A stretch of DNA of 32,071 nt from Verrucomicrobiota bacterium (lineage in GTDB: Bacteria; Verrucomicrobiota; Verrucomicrobiia; Opitutales; Opitutaceae), in NCBI GenBank assembly GCA_023446735.1, contig JAEXPQ010000176.1, forward strand, positions 1 through 32,071. Direction: 5' to 3'. Position numbers and translations under genes: made by a program. Numbering within the stretch: the first letter of the stretch is position 1; the number at the start of each line of letters is the position of its first letter. Below the pieces are notes generated by a model. The model had not been told where the DNA came from, did no database searches, and worked only from the letters and a program-made list of their open reading frames with translations. Of this stretch, positions 1-6,791 are shown one piece after another.

Positions 1-30
1 GGGGTCGGGGGTTTCCACCCAACCCGCCGC

Positions 31-51
31 GGACGTTTCGGAGAAACGTCC
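31..51. repeat. Palindromic intergenic hairpin
   Basis: Perfect 8-bp stem (31-38 with 44-51, GGACGTTT/AAACGTCC) around a 5-nt loop, about 40 bp before the first start codon of the window. There is no T-run, so it could be a terminator of an upstream gene, an mRNA end-stabiliser or a copy of a dispersed palindromic element. Nothing else is visible in bases 1-89. Confidence 0.5.
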
Positions 52-89
52 CTACCAACGCGGCCAGTTTTTGCGACGGAGACCAACCC

Positions 90-1583
90 ATGAACGCCGA
101 CGACACCCTTGTTCCGCTCGCCAACGCCACCTCGCTCCCGTGGTCCGAGGTGCCGGAGTGGCCCGCGCCGGAGTTCGTCACCGTGGTCGCCGCGGCGCTC
201 GAACGCGGCGGCCGGCTTTGCGCGTGGTTCGGCGTGGCGGAGCCCGGGGCCGGGTCGGGGGCGCTCCGCCTCGTCGCGGTGGTCGCCTACGATGCCGAGA
301 ACACGCTCGCCGTCGGGCGCAGTCTCCCGTTCTCGGGGAAGTATCCCGCGCTTACGCCGCGCAATCACCAGGCGCACCTCTTCGAGCGCGAGGTCTGGGA
401 GCAATTTGGCATCGAGCCCGAGGGCCACCCGTGGCTCAAGCCCGTGCGGCGCACCGCCGGCAACGCGCCGGCCGTGGGCGAGTTCTTCCGTGTCGACGGC
501 GCCGAGATCCACGAGGTCGCGGTCGGCCCGGTGCACGCGGGCATCATCGAGCCTGGCCACTTCCGTTTCCAATGCGCCGGCGAGGAGGTGATCCACCTCG
601 AGATCGCGCTCGGCTACCAGCACCGCGGCATCGAGCGTGCGCTGGCCGGCGGCCCGCACCGCGCGACGTTCTCCCAGATGGAAACGCTCGCGGGCGACAC
701 CACGATCGGCCACGCCACCGCGCATGCCACCTTGCTGGAGACGCTGGCCGGTGGCGAGGCTCCCCTGCGCGCTCAATGGCTCCGTGCCCTCGCCCTCGAG
801 CTGGAGCGGTTGGCCAACCACACTGGCGACCTCGGAGCGCTGGCCAACGACGTGGCGTTCCTGCCCACCTCGGCGGCGTGCGGGAAGATCCGCGGCGACT
901 TCCTCAACCTCACCGCGCTGCTCTGCGGCAACCGCTTCGGCCGCGGCCTCGTGCGCCCCGGCGGCTGTCGCCACGATCTGGACGCCGAGCGCGCAAAGAC
1001 CTTGTTCACCCGCCTTGATGCCGCGCTGGCCGAGGCGGAGACGGCAGCGACCTGGCTCTGGGACGCCGCCTCGGTGCGCGCCCGCTTCGAGAACAACGGC
1101 TGCGTGCACCCGCAACAGGCGGCGGCGATCGGGCTGGTCGGCCCCGCGGCTCGTGCCAGCGGACTCGTGCGCGACGTCCGTTACGACCATCCCGCCGGCT
1201 GGCACCGCTTCGCGCAGGCGCCGGTGGCCGTGTGGTCGGGCGGCGACGTGCTCGCCCGCGCGCGCGTGCGCTGGCTGGAGATCCAACGCTCGGGCCAGTT
1301 CCTCCGCGAACAACTGGCGACTCCGCCGGACGGCGACGTCCGCGAACCGCTGGCACCGGCCGCACCGGACACGCTCGCCGTGTCGCTGGTCGAGGGCTGG
1401 CGCGGCGAGATCTGCCATGTGGCGCTGACGGACGAGGCCGGCCGCTTCCGGCGCTACAAGGTGGTCGATCCCTCGTTCCACAACTGGACCGGGCTGGCGC
1501 TCGCGCTGCGCAACCAGGCGATCTCCGATTTCCCGATCAACAACAAGAGCTTCAACCTCTCCTACTGCGGCTTCGACCTGTGA
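90..1583 (+). CDS. HyfG/HycE-like large subunit (NuoC-NuoD fusion) of an Ehr-type complex, without Ni ligands
   Basis: A 497-aa protein. Residues 55-120 resemble the NuoC/30-kDa domain (LFEREVWEQFGIEPEGHPWL). From about residue 143 it is NuoD/hydrogenase large-subunit-like (VGPVHAGIIEPGHFRF, then HLEIALGYQHRGIERAL at 169-185). In true group 4 [NiFe] hydrogenases a CxxC follows here and a second CxxC lies near the C-terminus. At 197-212 this protein reads METLAGDTTIGHATAH, and near the end DPSFHNW (460-466), so all four nickel-binding cysteines are absent. The ending NNKSFNLSYCGFDL is typical of HyfG-like proteins in Ehr (energy-converting hydrogenase-related) complexes, which are membrane-bound and thought to couple an unknown redox reaction to ion transport. 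A GGAG at 79-82 supports the start. The ferredoxin-NuoB partner is downstream; membrane subunits are presumably upstream of the window. Family assignment is firm; the reaction is unknown. Confidence 0.88.
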   Translation: MNADDTLVPLANATSLPWSEVPEWPAPEFVTVVAAALERGGRLCAWFGVAEPGAGSGALRLVAVVAYDAENTLAVGRSLPFSGKYPALTPRNHQAHLFEREVWEQFGIEPEGHPWLKPVRRTAGNAPAVGEFFRVDGAEIHEVAVGPVHAGIIEPGHFRFQCAGEEVIHLEIALGYQHRGIERALAGGPHRATFSQMETLAGDTTIGHATAHATLLETLAGGEAPLRAQWLRALALELERLANHTGDLGALANDVAFLPTSAACGKIRGDFLNLTALLCGNRFGRGLVRPGGCRHDLDAERAKTLFTRLDAALAEAETAATWLWDAASVRARFENNGCVHPQQAAAIGLVGPAARASGLVRDVRYDHPAGWHRFAQAPVAVWSGGDVLARARVRWLEIQRSGQFLREQLATPPDGDVREPLAPAAPDTLAVSLVEGWRGEICHVALTDEAGRFRRYKVVDPSFHNWTGLALALRNQAISDFPINNKSFNLSYCGFDL

Positions 1584-1601
1584 GGGGCGGAGCCTCGGAG
1601 G

Positions 1602-1641
1602 ACGGACGACGGATAACGGACGACAGACGACAGAAGACGGG
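1602..1641. repeat. Degenerate heptanucleotide tandem repeat (tract 1)
   Basis: About six units of period 7: ACGGACG, ACGGATA, ACGGACG, ACAGACG, ACAGAAG, ACGGG. It lies just after the large-subunit stop codon and before the left arm of the inverted repeat. It belongs to the same class as the tracts at 5284, 6710 and 31063. No coding potential. Confidence 0.75.
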
Positions 1642-1657
1642 CCGGAACCAGAAATCG

Positions 1658-1684
1658 ACAGAAGGTAACGAAGAGAACGAAGGA
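1658..1684 (+). repeat. Left arm of 27-bp perfect inverted repeat flanking the lipoprotein gene
   Basis: All 27 bases are the exact reverse complement of 2172-2198. The arm is itself three imperfect 9-mers: ACAGAAGGT, AACGAAGAG, AACGAAGGA. It ends 12 bp before the lipoprotein start codon. I see no target-site duplication outside the arms. Confidence 0.9.
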
Positions 1685-1695
1685 GTACGGACACC

Positions 1696-2145
1696 ATGGG
1701 TTTTCATACGGTCACCAGAAATCACCTGCTGCTCATCTGCGGAATGGGCGTTGTCGCATTGGGCTGCTGTCTGTCCGCTTGTTCCGGGGAAGGAGATTCT
1801 TCGCGCCGCTACTATGAGAGTTCCTTCGTGAAGATCCGGAAGGTGCTGCTCGAGGATTCATTCCAGCCAGGAGAGGTTCGCCGATTGTCGCTGGTGAGCG
1901 CAGAACCCGCGTCGATCAGTCTGATCACAGACTGCGGGGCGGCACTTTCGGCCGAGGAGCGGAAAGATGGACGAAGTGAGATCCGACTCAGTTCGGAGGA
2001 TCACCCGGCAGAGTATGTGGCGACGACCTTCGGGGCCGGTACGACATTTCATCCTGAAAACGGTACGATCCGGTTGGTGGTCCAAAACTCATCGGCCTTG
2101 AAGCTGCGAATTGCCGTTCGGCTTGAGGATCGCGAACACGACTGA
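1696..2145 (+). CDS. Small putative lipoprotein of unknown function
   Basis: A 149-aa protein with an N-terminal hydrophobic stretch (about residues 10-28) ending in a lipobox-like LSAC, then a polar, serine-rich region, so it is probably a lipid-anchored periplasmic protein. The mature part looks beta-rich (SISLITDCG, TIRLVVQNSS, KLRIAVRLED). I recognise no family. It interrupts two genes for subunits of one redox complex and is framed by a 27-bp inverted repeat. Its GC content is visibly lower: two 60-base lines I counted gave 58% and 55%, against much higher values in the neighbours. This suggests an inserted cargo gene rather than a complex subunit. ATG at 1696 is the first in-frame start; no strong Shine-Dalgarno is visible. 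Confidence 0.7.
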   Translation: MGFHTVTRNHLLLICGMGVVALGCCLSACSGEGDSSRRYYESSFVKIRKVLLEDSFQPGEVRRLSLVSAEPASISLITDCGAALSAEERKDGRSEIRLSSEDHPAEYVATTFGAGTTFHPENGTIRLVVQNSSALKLRIAVRLEDREHD

Positions 2146-2171
2146 GCCTCGTGCGCAAGAAACAGGATCGG

Positions 2172-2198
2172 TCCTTCGTTCTCTTCGTTACCTTCTGT
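2172..2198 (-). repeat. Right arm of 27-bp perfect inverted repeat
   Basis: Exact reverse complement of 1658-1684. It starts 26 bp after the lipoprotein stop and ends 23 bp before the ferredoxin-NuoB start. In RNA the two arms could pair over a loop of about 490 nt, or each could act as the end of a small mobile cassette. Confidence 0.9.
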
Positions 2199-2221
2199 AA
2201 TATTCCGGAAACTCCACCGCC

Positions 2222-3100
2222 ATGTTCGTCCTTGATACCATCACCCACCGGTTGAAGCGCGGCTGCGAGACGATGGCGTACCCGGACGGGCCGGCACCGG
2301 CATTGCCGGACCGGCACGGTGGGGCGTTGCGCGTCGACGCCGCGAAGTGCGCCGACGGCTGCACGGCGTGCCTGCCCGTGTGCCCGACGGAGGCGATTAC
2401 GCGGCCCTCCTTCGCTCCCTCCGCCGCCAAGGCTTTGGAGGGGGGGAAGGCCTCGGAGGGCGCAGCCCACAAGGGAGTGAGTTTGGATCTCGGGCGTTGC
2501 CTGTTCTGCGCGGAGTGCGTGGCGGCGTGCCCGGCGCACGCGATCGTCCAGACCCGCGACCACCGGATGGCGGTGCGGCGGCGCGACGATCTTGTGTTGG
2601 GCGCGCCAGGGCAGGAGGAGTTGCGGCTCGCCGCGGCCCTCGACGACAAGTTGCGCAAGCTGCTCGGGCGCTCGCTGCGGCTGCGGCAGGTGAGCGCGGG
2701 CGGCTGCAACGCCTGCGAGGCCGACACCAACGTGCTCGGCACCATCGGCTGGGACCTCTCGCGTTTCGGCATCCAGTTCGTGGCGTCGCCGCGGCATGCC
2801 GACGGTGTGCTCATCACCGGCCCGGTGTCGAAGGGCATGGAGCTCGCGCTGAAGAAGACGTGGGACGCCGTGCCCGGTCCCAAGATCGCCATCGCCGTGG
2901 GCGCGTGCGCGATCTCCGGCGGGCCGTTCGTCGGCCACGAAGAGACGTGTCAGGGCGCCAACTCCGTCGTTCCCATCGACCTGTTCATCCCCGGTTGCCC
3001 GCCGCACCCCCTTACGATCCTCGACGGCCTGCTCCGCGTCCTCGGCCGCCTCGAAAGCAAACCTGCCGGCGAAGCTCCGGCCGGGAAGACGTCAAAATAG
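2222..3100 (+). CDS. Ferredoxin-NuoB fusion: small subunit of Ehr/group 4 hydrogenase-like complex
   Basis: A 292-aa fusion of a HycF/HyfH-like ferredoxin domain with a NuoB/HycG-like small subunit. Cluster 1 cysteines are 43, 47, 50 and 54; the spacing CxxxCxxCxxxCP has one residue more than usual between the first two. Cluster 2 (93, 96, 99, 103) is canonical CxxCxxCxxxCP. The NuoB part shows GGCNACEAD (C162, C165), GACAISGGPF (C229) and IPGCPPHP (C259), the ligands of the proximal N2-type [4Fe4S] cluster. It should pass electrons to the NuoCD-like subunit encoded upstream. Residues 62-84, between the two ferredoxin clusters, are a low-complexity linker (PSAAKALEGGKASEG) encoded by hairpin-forming DNA that looks inserted in frame. 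The first 20 residues resemble the HyfI N-terminus, so the ferredoxin is embedded near the N-terminus. Confidence 0.9.
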   Translation: MFVLDTITHRLKRGCETMAYPDGPAPALPDRHGGALRVDAAKCADGCTACLPVCPTEAITRPSFAPSAAKALEGGKASEGAAHKGVSLDLGRCLFCAECVAACPAHAIVQTRDHRMAVRRRDDLVLGAPGQEELRLAAALDDKLRKLLGRSLRLRQVSAGGCNACEADTNVLGTIGWDLSRFGIQFVASPRHADGVLITGPVSKGMELALKKTWDAVPGPKIAIAVGACAISGGPFVGHEETCQGANSVVPIDLFIPGCPPHPLTILDGLLRVLGRLESKPAGEAPAGKTSK

Positions 3101-3145
3101 GGTCGGTCTCCGGCTGGCCGCGAGCGATCAGAGCGACCCGGTTGC

Positions 3146-3165
3146 CGACGCGGTGCACCGCGTCG
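3146..3165. terminator. Perfect palindrome between convergent genes
   Basis: A 20-bp perfect palindrome (8-bp stem, 4-nt loop if folded) in the 68-bp gap between the convergent ferredoxin-NuoB and aas stop codons. A bidirectional hairpin terminator is the natural reading. There is no long T-run on the + side; a TTTT begins at 3177 inside the opposing gene's end. Confidence 0.55.
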
Positions 3166-3168
3166 AGC

Positions 3169-5283
3169 TCACATCATTTTCTCGAGCGCGCGGTGGTCGG
3201 TCTTGCCGGTGCCGAGCTTGGGAATCTGCGACACGACCTTCAGCTCGCGGGGCATGGCGATATTGGGAATGCCTTTCTCGCGGAGGACGGTGCGGACGGC
3301 TTCGAGGGTGAGCCGGGGCTCGTTGGTGGCGGCGAGGAGGCGCTCGCCCTTGTCCTCGTCGGGCCGGGCGACGATGGCCACGGCGCAACGGAGGCCGAAC
3401 TGCGGGAAGGCGCCGGCGAGCGCGTCCTCCACGGCGCCGAGGCTGACCATCTCGCCGCTGATCTTGGCGAAACGTTTCAGGCGGCCCTGGATGCGGATGA
3501 AGTTGTCGGCATCGATCGTGCAGATGTCGCCGGTGTCGTACCAGCCGTCGAGCGCGCGGAACTTGGCGTTGGGCTCGGGGTTGAGGTAGCCCTTCATCAC
3601 GTTGGGGCCGCGCACGAAGAGACGGCCGCCCTCGGGCACGCCCTCGACCGGCTCGAGGCGAGCCTCCATGCCGGGGATGAGCTTGCCGGCCGTGCCGGCC
3701 TTCGGGGCGAGCGGCACGTTCACGCCGATGCCGGGGCTGCATTCGGTGGCGCCGTAGCACTCCAGAATCCGGACACCGAAGCGTTGGGCGTAGAGCGCGG
3801 CCGTGGCCTCCTGCACCTTCTCGGCGCCGGCGAAGAGGTAGCGCAGGAAGCGGAAGTCGTACGGGTGCGCGCGGCGGGCGTAGAGGTTGAGGAACGTGTT
3901 GGTCGCGACCAGCAGGGTGCTGCGCTGCATGTACACGGCGGTCGGCACGATCCGGTAGTGCAGGGGCGACGGGTAGAGGAAGGTGCGGAAGCCGCGCAGG
4001 AGTGGCAGGAGGAACCCCGCGGTCACGCCGAAGCTGTGGAAGAGCGGCAACGCGCAGAACATGCGGTCGTCGTCGGTGAGGTCGCTCACGGTGAGGAGCT
4101 GCCGGACGTTGGCCAGCAGGTTGGCGTGGGTCAGCTCCACGCCCTTCGGCACGCCCTCGGAACCGCTGGTGAAGAGCACGACGGCGGTGGGATCGTCGTC
4201 GGTGAAGGTCGGTGACGGCAGGCGGATCAGGCCCGCGAGCGCGGCGAGCTTGGCGACGACGCCGATGCGGGGGCGGACGTCCTCGAGGTAGATCAGCTCG
4301 AGGCCGGCGGCGGTGAGCACGTCGAGCTTGAGCTTCGCCTTCTCGATGAAGGCGCGCGAGGTGATGATCTGCTTCAAGCCGGCGAGCTGCGCGCAGGTGA
4401 GCATGATCGCGGGGCCGGTGGAATAGTTGAGCAGCGCGGGCGTCTTCCCGAGCGACCAGAGCGAGAGCAGGGTGACCGGGGCGGCGTTGACGTTGGGCAG
4501 CAGCACGCCCACGCGCTCGGCGTCGGGTGCGAGGAGGACGCGCCACTGGCGGGCGAGGAGCGCGGCGCCGACGAAGAGGCGGCGGTAGGAGAGGGTGCCG
4601 TTGATGTCGCCCAAGATCGGCTTGTTGCCCGCGAGGCGCGCGGTCTCGCGGAGGGCGTCGGGGATCGTGCGCGGGCCGAGGGCGTGCTCGGTGGCGAAGC
4701 GCTGGTGGCGCATGCGCTCGAGCACCCAGTCGGTGAGCCGGTCGCGCGCGGCGGCGGTGGGCAGATGCTCGACGGCGGGCGGGGTAAGGGCGTCGCTGAA
4801 ATGTACGGACACCCGCGGAAACCAGCGCTTGCGGTCCGGGTTGCGCGACCAGGGCAGGCGGTGGGCGCCGCGGAGGTAGGCGGTGATCACCTTTGCCTTG
4901 GAGTGGTGGAGGAGGAATCCGGTGCCGTCGAAGAGCTTCATCAACGAGCCGGTGAGGGAAATGCGCCCCTCCGGGAAGAGCACGAGCCGGCCGCCGGTCT
5001 TGAGGTACTCGGCCATGTGCTTGGCGGCGTAGGGAGAGAGCGGATCCACCGGGAAGGTGCGCCGGCCGGTCATGATCCAGCGGTGGAAGACCGAGGCCTG
5101 CGCGGTGGTCGAGGAGGTGACGAAGCGCCAGTCGCCCTCGAGGCACACGCCGAGGAAGAGCCAGTCGAACCATGACACGTGGTTGGGCAGCAGCAGGACC
5201 GGGCCGGGCGTGTTCAGGACCCCGGTGTTGTAGGCGCGGAACCGGTAGAGCAGCCGCAGGAGGAGGCGAAGGAGAGTGAGCAT
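3169..5283 (-). CDS. aas: Bifunctional lysophospholipid acyltransferase / acyl-ACP synthetase (Aas-like)
   Basis: A 704-aa two-domain protein, close to the 719 aa of E. coli Aas. N-terminal PlsC-type acyltransferase: HVSWFD (H35, D40) is the HxxxxD motif and FPEGR (103-107) the acceptor-binding motif. From about residue 205 it is an AMP-forming acyl-activating enzyme: P-loop FTSGSEGVPKG (371-381), later YGATECSPG, YDTGDICTID and the C-terminal catalytic-lysine motif LGTGKTDH. In the known pathway the synthetase loads a fatty acid onto bound ACP and the acyltransferase transfers it to 2-lysophosphatidylethanolamine, recycling membrane phospholipid at the inner membrane. The ATG at 5283 directly abuts a heptad repeat tract and no Shine-Dalgarno is visible. 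The transporter gene lies 69 bp upstream on the same strand. Confidence 0.9.
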   Translation of the reverse strand: MLTLLRLLLRLLYRFRAYNTGVLNTPGPVLLLPNHVSWFDWLFLGVCLEGDWRFVTSSTTAQASVFHRWIMTGRRTFPVDPLSPYAAKHMAEYLKTGGRLVLFPEGRISLTGSLMKLFDGTGFLLHHSKAKVITAYLRGAHRLPWSRNPDRKRWFPRVSVHFSDALTPPAVEHLPTAAARDRLTDWVLERMRHQRFATEHALGPRTIPDALRETARLAGNKPILGDINGTLSYRRLFVGAALLARQWRVLLAPDAERVGVLLPNVNAAPVTLLSLWSLGKTPALLNYSTGPAIMLTCAQLAGLKQIITSRAFIEKAKLKLDVLTAAGLELIYLEDVRPRIGVVAKLAALAGLIRLPSPTFTDDDPTAVVLFTSGSEGVPKGVELTHANLLANVRQLLTVSDLTDDDRMFCALPLFHSFGVTAGFLLPLLRGFRTFLYPSPLHYRIVPTAVYMQRSTLLVATNTFLNLYARRAHPYDFRFLRYLFAGAEKVQEATAALYAQRFGVRILECYGATECSPGIGVNVPLAPKAGTAGKLIPGMEARLEPVEGVPEGGRLFVRGPNVMKGYLNPEPNAKFRALDGWYDTGDICTIDADNFIRIQGRLKRFAKISGEMVSLGAVEDALAGAFPQFGLRCAVAIVARPDEDKGERLLAATNEPRLTLEAVRTVLREKGIPNIAMPRELKVVSQIPKLGTGKTDHRALEKMM

Positions 5284-5318
5284 CGGTGGACGGTGGACTG
5301 TGGACGGTAGCCGGTGGG
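5284..5318. repeat. Degenerate heptanucleotide tandem repeat (tract 2)
   Basis: Period-7 units on the + strand: CGGTGGA, CGGTGGA, CTGTGGA, CGGTAGC, CGGTGGG. On the coding (minus) strand the tract is C-rich and ends exactly at the aas ATG, so it makes up the ribosome-binding region of that gene. The remaining bases to 5352 are G-rich and less regular. Confidence 0.75.
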
Positions 5319-5352
5319 TTGCGGTGTCGGGCGGGTCGGGCGTGGTCGAGCA

Positions 5353-6708
5353 CTAGGCGCTGTTGGCCCCTGCCTCGGTGGCGTTTGTGCCGAGGCGTTC
5401 GTCCTCGGCGCGGGCGGCGGCAAGGCCCCGGTGTTCGTCGACGAGAAGCGTGAGGAGGCCGCCCACGGCGAGGAAGCCGAGGAGCACGAGCAGCGCGGTG
5501 GGTGTGCCCCAGGCGTCCTTGGCGAAGCCGAAGGGGATGGTGAAGACGGCGGCGAGTTTGAAGACCAGGCCCCAAAGCCCGAAGAACTCGGCGCTGCGCG
5601 TGGCTGGGGTGAGGAAGCCCACGAAGGCGCGGTTGGCGGAGCCGAGCGAGCCGAGGCCGAAGCCGATGAGGTTGCCGACCAGCCAGAGCGGCCAGGTGGG
5701 GAAGTCCGCGGGAACGGCGGCTCGGCTGCGCGCCCAAGCGAAGGCGGCGAAGCCGGCGGTGGTGGCGATCCAGACACCGAGGAGCAGCAGGGTGGTGCGC
5801 TTGTGGCCGAGACGGTCCTGCCAGAGCGTCGGGACGAGCGTGCCCAGAATTCCGGACAACGTGATCACGGCGACGAAGAGGACCAGTTGCACGTCGTCGA
5901 AGCCGAACTCCTTGGCGAGGATCGAGGCGAACATGATGATGACCGACATGCCCGTGCCGTAGAAGAGCGAGGCGGCGAAGAGCAGGGCGATGTCGCGGAA
6001 ACGTCGCACATGGCCGAGCGAGTCCGCGAGGCGGCGGAAGCCGGCGGTGAGCAGCGGCGCACGCGGCCGGTTCGCGGCGGCCGGGCGCTCCCGCAGGAAG
6101 AGCAACGTCGGGATCGCGAAGGCGAAGAACCACCCGCCGGCGAAGACGAAGACCGGGCGCCAGGACTCGGGTGATTTCCAGCCGAACGTGAGCATGCCTC
6201 CGGCGGTCAGGACGAGCAGCAGCAGTGCCGCGGAGTAGGAACAGGCCCACGAGAAGCCGGAGACGCGGCCGAAGTTCTCCCGCGTCGAGAGCTCGGGCAG
6301 GAAGGAGGCGAGGAAGTTTTCGCCGATGGAGAACAGGAAGTTGGCCGGGATGTAGAGCAGGACCGCCAGCCAGAACTGGCCGGGCCCGATGCAGGCCAAC
6401 CCGCAGGTGAACGCCGCGCAGAGTAGGCCGGTCACCAGCAAGGAGGCCTTCTTCCAGGCGCGCTCGTCGGCGATGGCGCCCGCGATGGGCGAGGCGATCA
6501 CGACCAGCATCATGCTCGTCGCGTAGGTGAGCGCCCAGAGCAGATCGTCGCGCGCGGGGTCCCGGATCACCACCTGCTGGAAGAAGATCGAGAACAACAG
6601 CGTGTTGATGATGAGCGTGAACGACTGGTTCGCGACGTCGAAGGAGATCCAGGACCAGAGCTGGCCCTGGCGGGGCAGGCCGCGCAGTGGGTAGAGGCGG
6701 GAGAGCAT
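5353..6708 (-). CDS. MFS transporter, UMF1/Atg22-like family
   Basis: A 451-aa polytopic membrane protein. The N-terminus WSWISFDVANQSFTL is the variant of the YDWANSAF signature of the UMF1 (Atg22-like) branch of the major facilitator superfamily; ASPIAGAIADERAWKK is the loop 2-3 motif and SFLPELSTRENFGRVSGF is also typical. About 12 hydrophobic segments are seen, with a polar central loop near residues 200-225 and a hydrophilic tail of about 25 residues. The substrate is unknown; bacterial members have been linked to efflux or amino-acid export by annotation only. Position directly upstream of aas on the same strand recalls lplT-aas in Enterobacteria, where an MFS flippase moves lysophospholipid to Aas, but this protein is not LplT-like in sequence. 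A lipid substrate is therefore inference. The ATG at 6708 follows a heptad repeat tract. Confidence 0.83.
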   Translation of the reverse strand: MLSRLYPLRGLPRQGQLWSWISFDVANQSFTLIINTLLFSIFFQQVVIRDPARDDLLWALTYATSMMLVVIASPIAGAIADERAWKKASLLVTGLLCAAFTCGLACIGPGQFWLAVLLYIPANFLFSIGENFLASFLPELSTRENFGRVSGFSWACSYSAALLLLVLTAGGMLTFGWKSPESWRPVFVFAGGWFFAFAIPTLLFLRERPAAANRPRAPLLTAGFRRLADSLGHVRRFRDIALLFAASLFYGTGMSVIIMFASILAKEFGFDDVQLVLFVAVITLSGILGTLVPTLWQDRLGHKRTTLLLLGVWIATTAGFAAFAWARSRAAVPADFPTWPLWLVGNLIGFGLGSLGSANRAFVGFLTPATRSAEFFGLWGLVFKLAAVFTIPFGFAKDAWGTPTALLVLLGFLAVGGLLTLLVDEHRGLAAARAEDERLGTNATEAGANSA

Positions 6709-6709
6709 A

Positions 6710-6744
6710 CGGTGGGCGGTGAACGGTGATCGGTGGCCGGTGTC
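6710..6744. repeat. Heptanucleotide tandem repeat (tract 3)
   Basis: Five consecutive units matching CGGTGNN: CGGTGGG, CGGTGAA, CGGTGAT, CGGTGGC, CGGTGTC. The tract starts one base outside the MFS start codon (on the minus strand, just 5' of the ATG) and closely matches tract 2 in sequence and in position relative to the gene. Confidence 0.8.
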
Positions 6745-6791
6745 CGTGGGCGAAGGAAGCGGGTGTCGCGGGGGCGCGAAGCGCGCGGAGT

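Noticed and set aside
90..1583. Calling the first gene a functional [NiFe] hydrogenase large subunit
   Set aside because: Both CxxC nickel-binding motifs are missing, so hydrogen chemistry is not supported.
5353..6708. Naming the MFS gene lplT from its position next to aas
   Set aside because: The N-terminal signature and loop motifs are UMF1/Atg22-like, not LplT-like.
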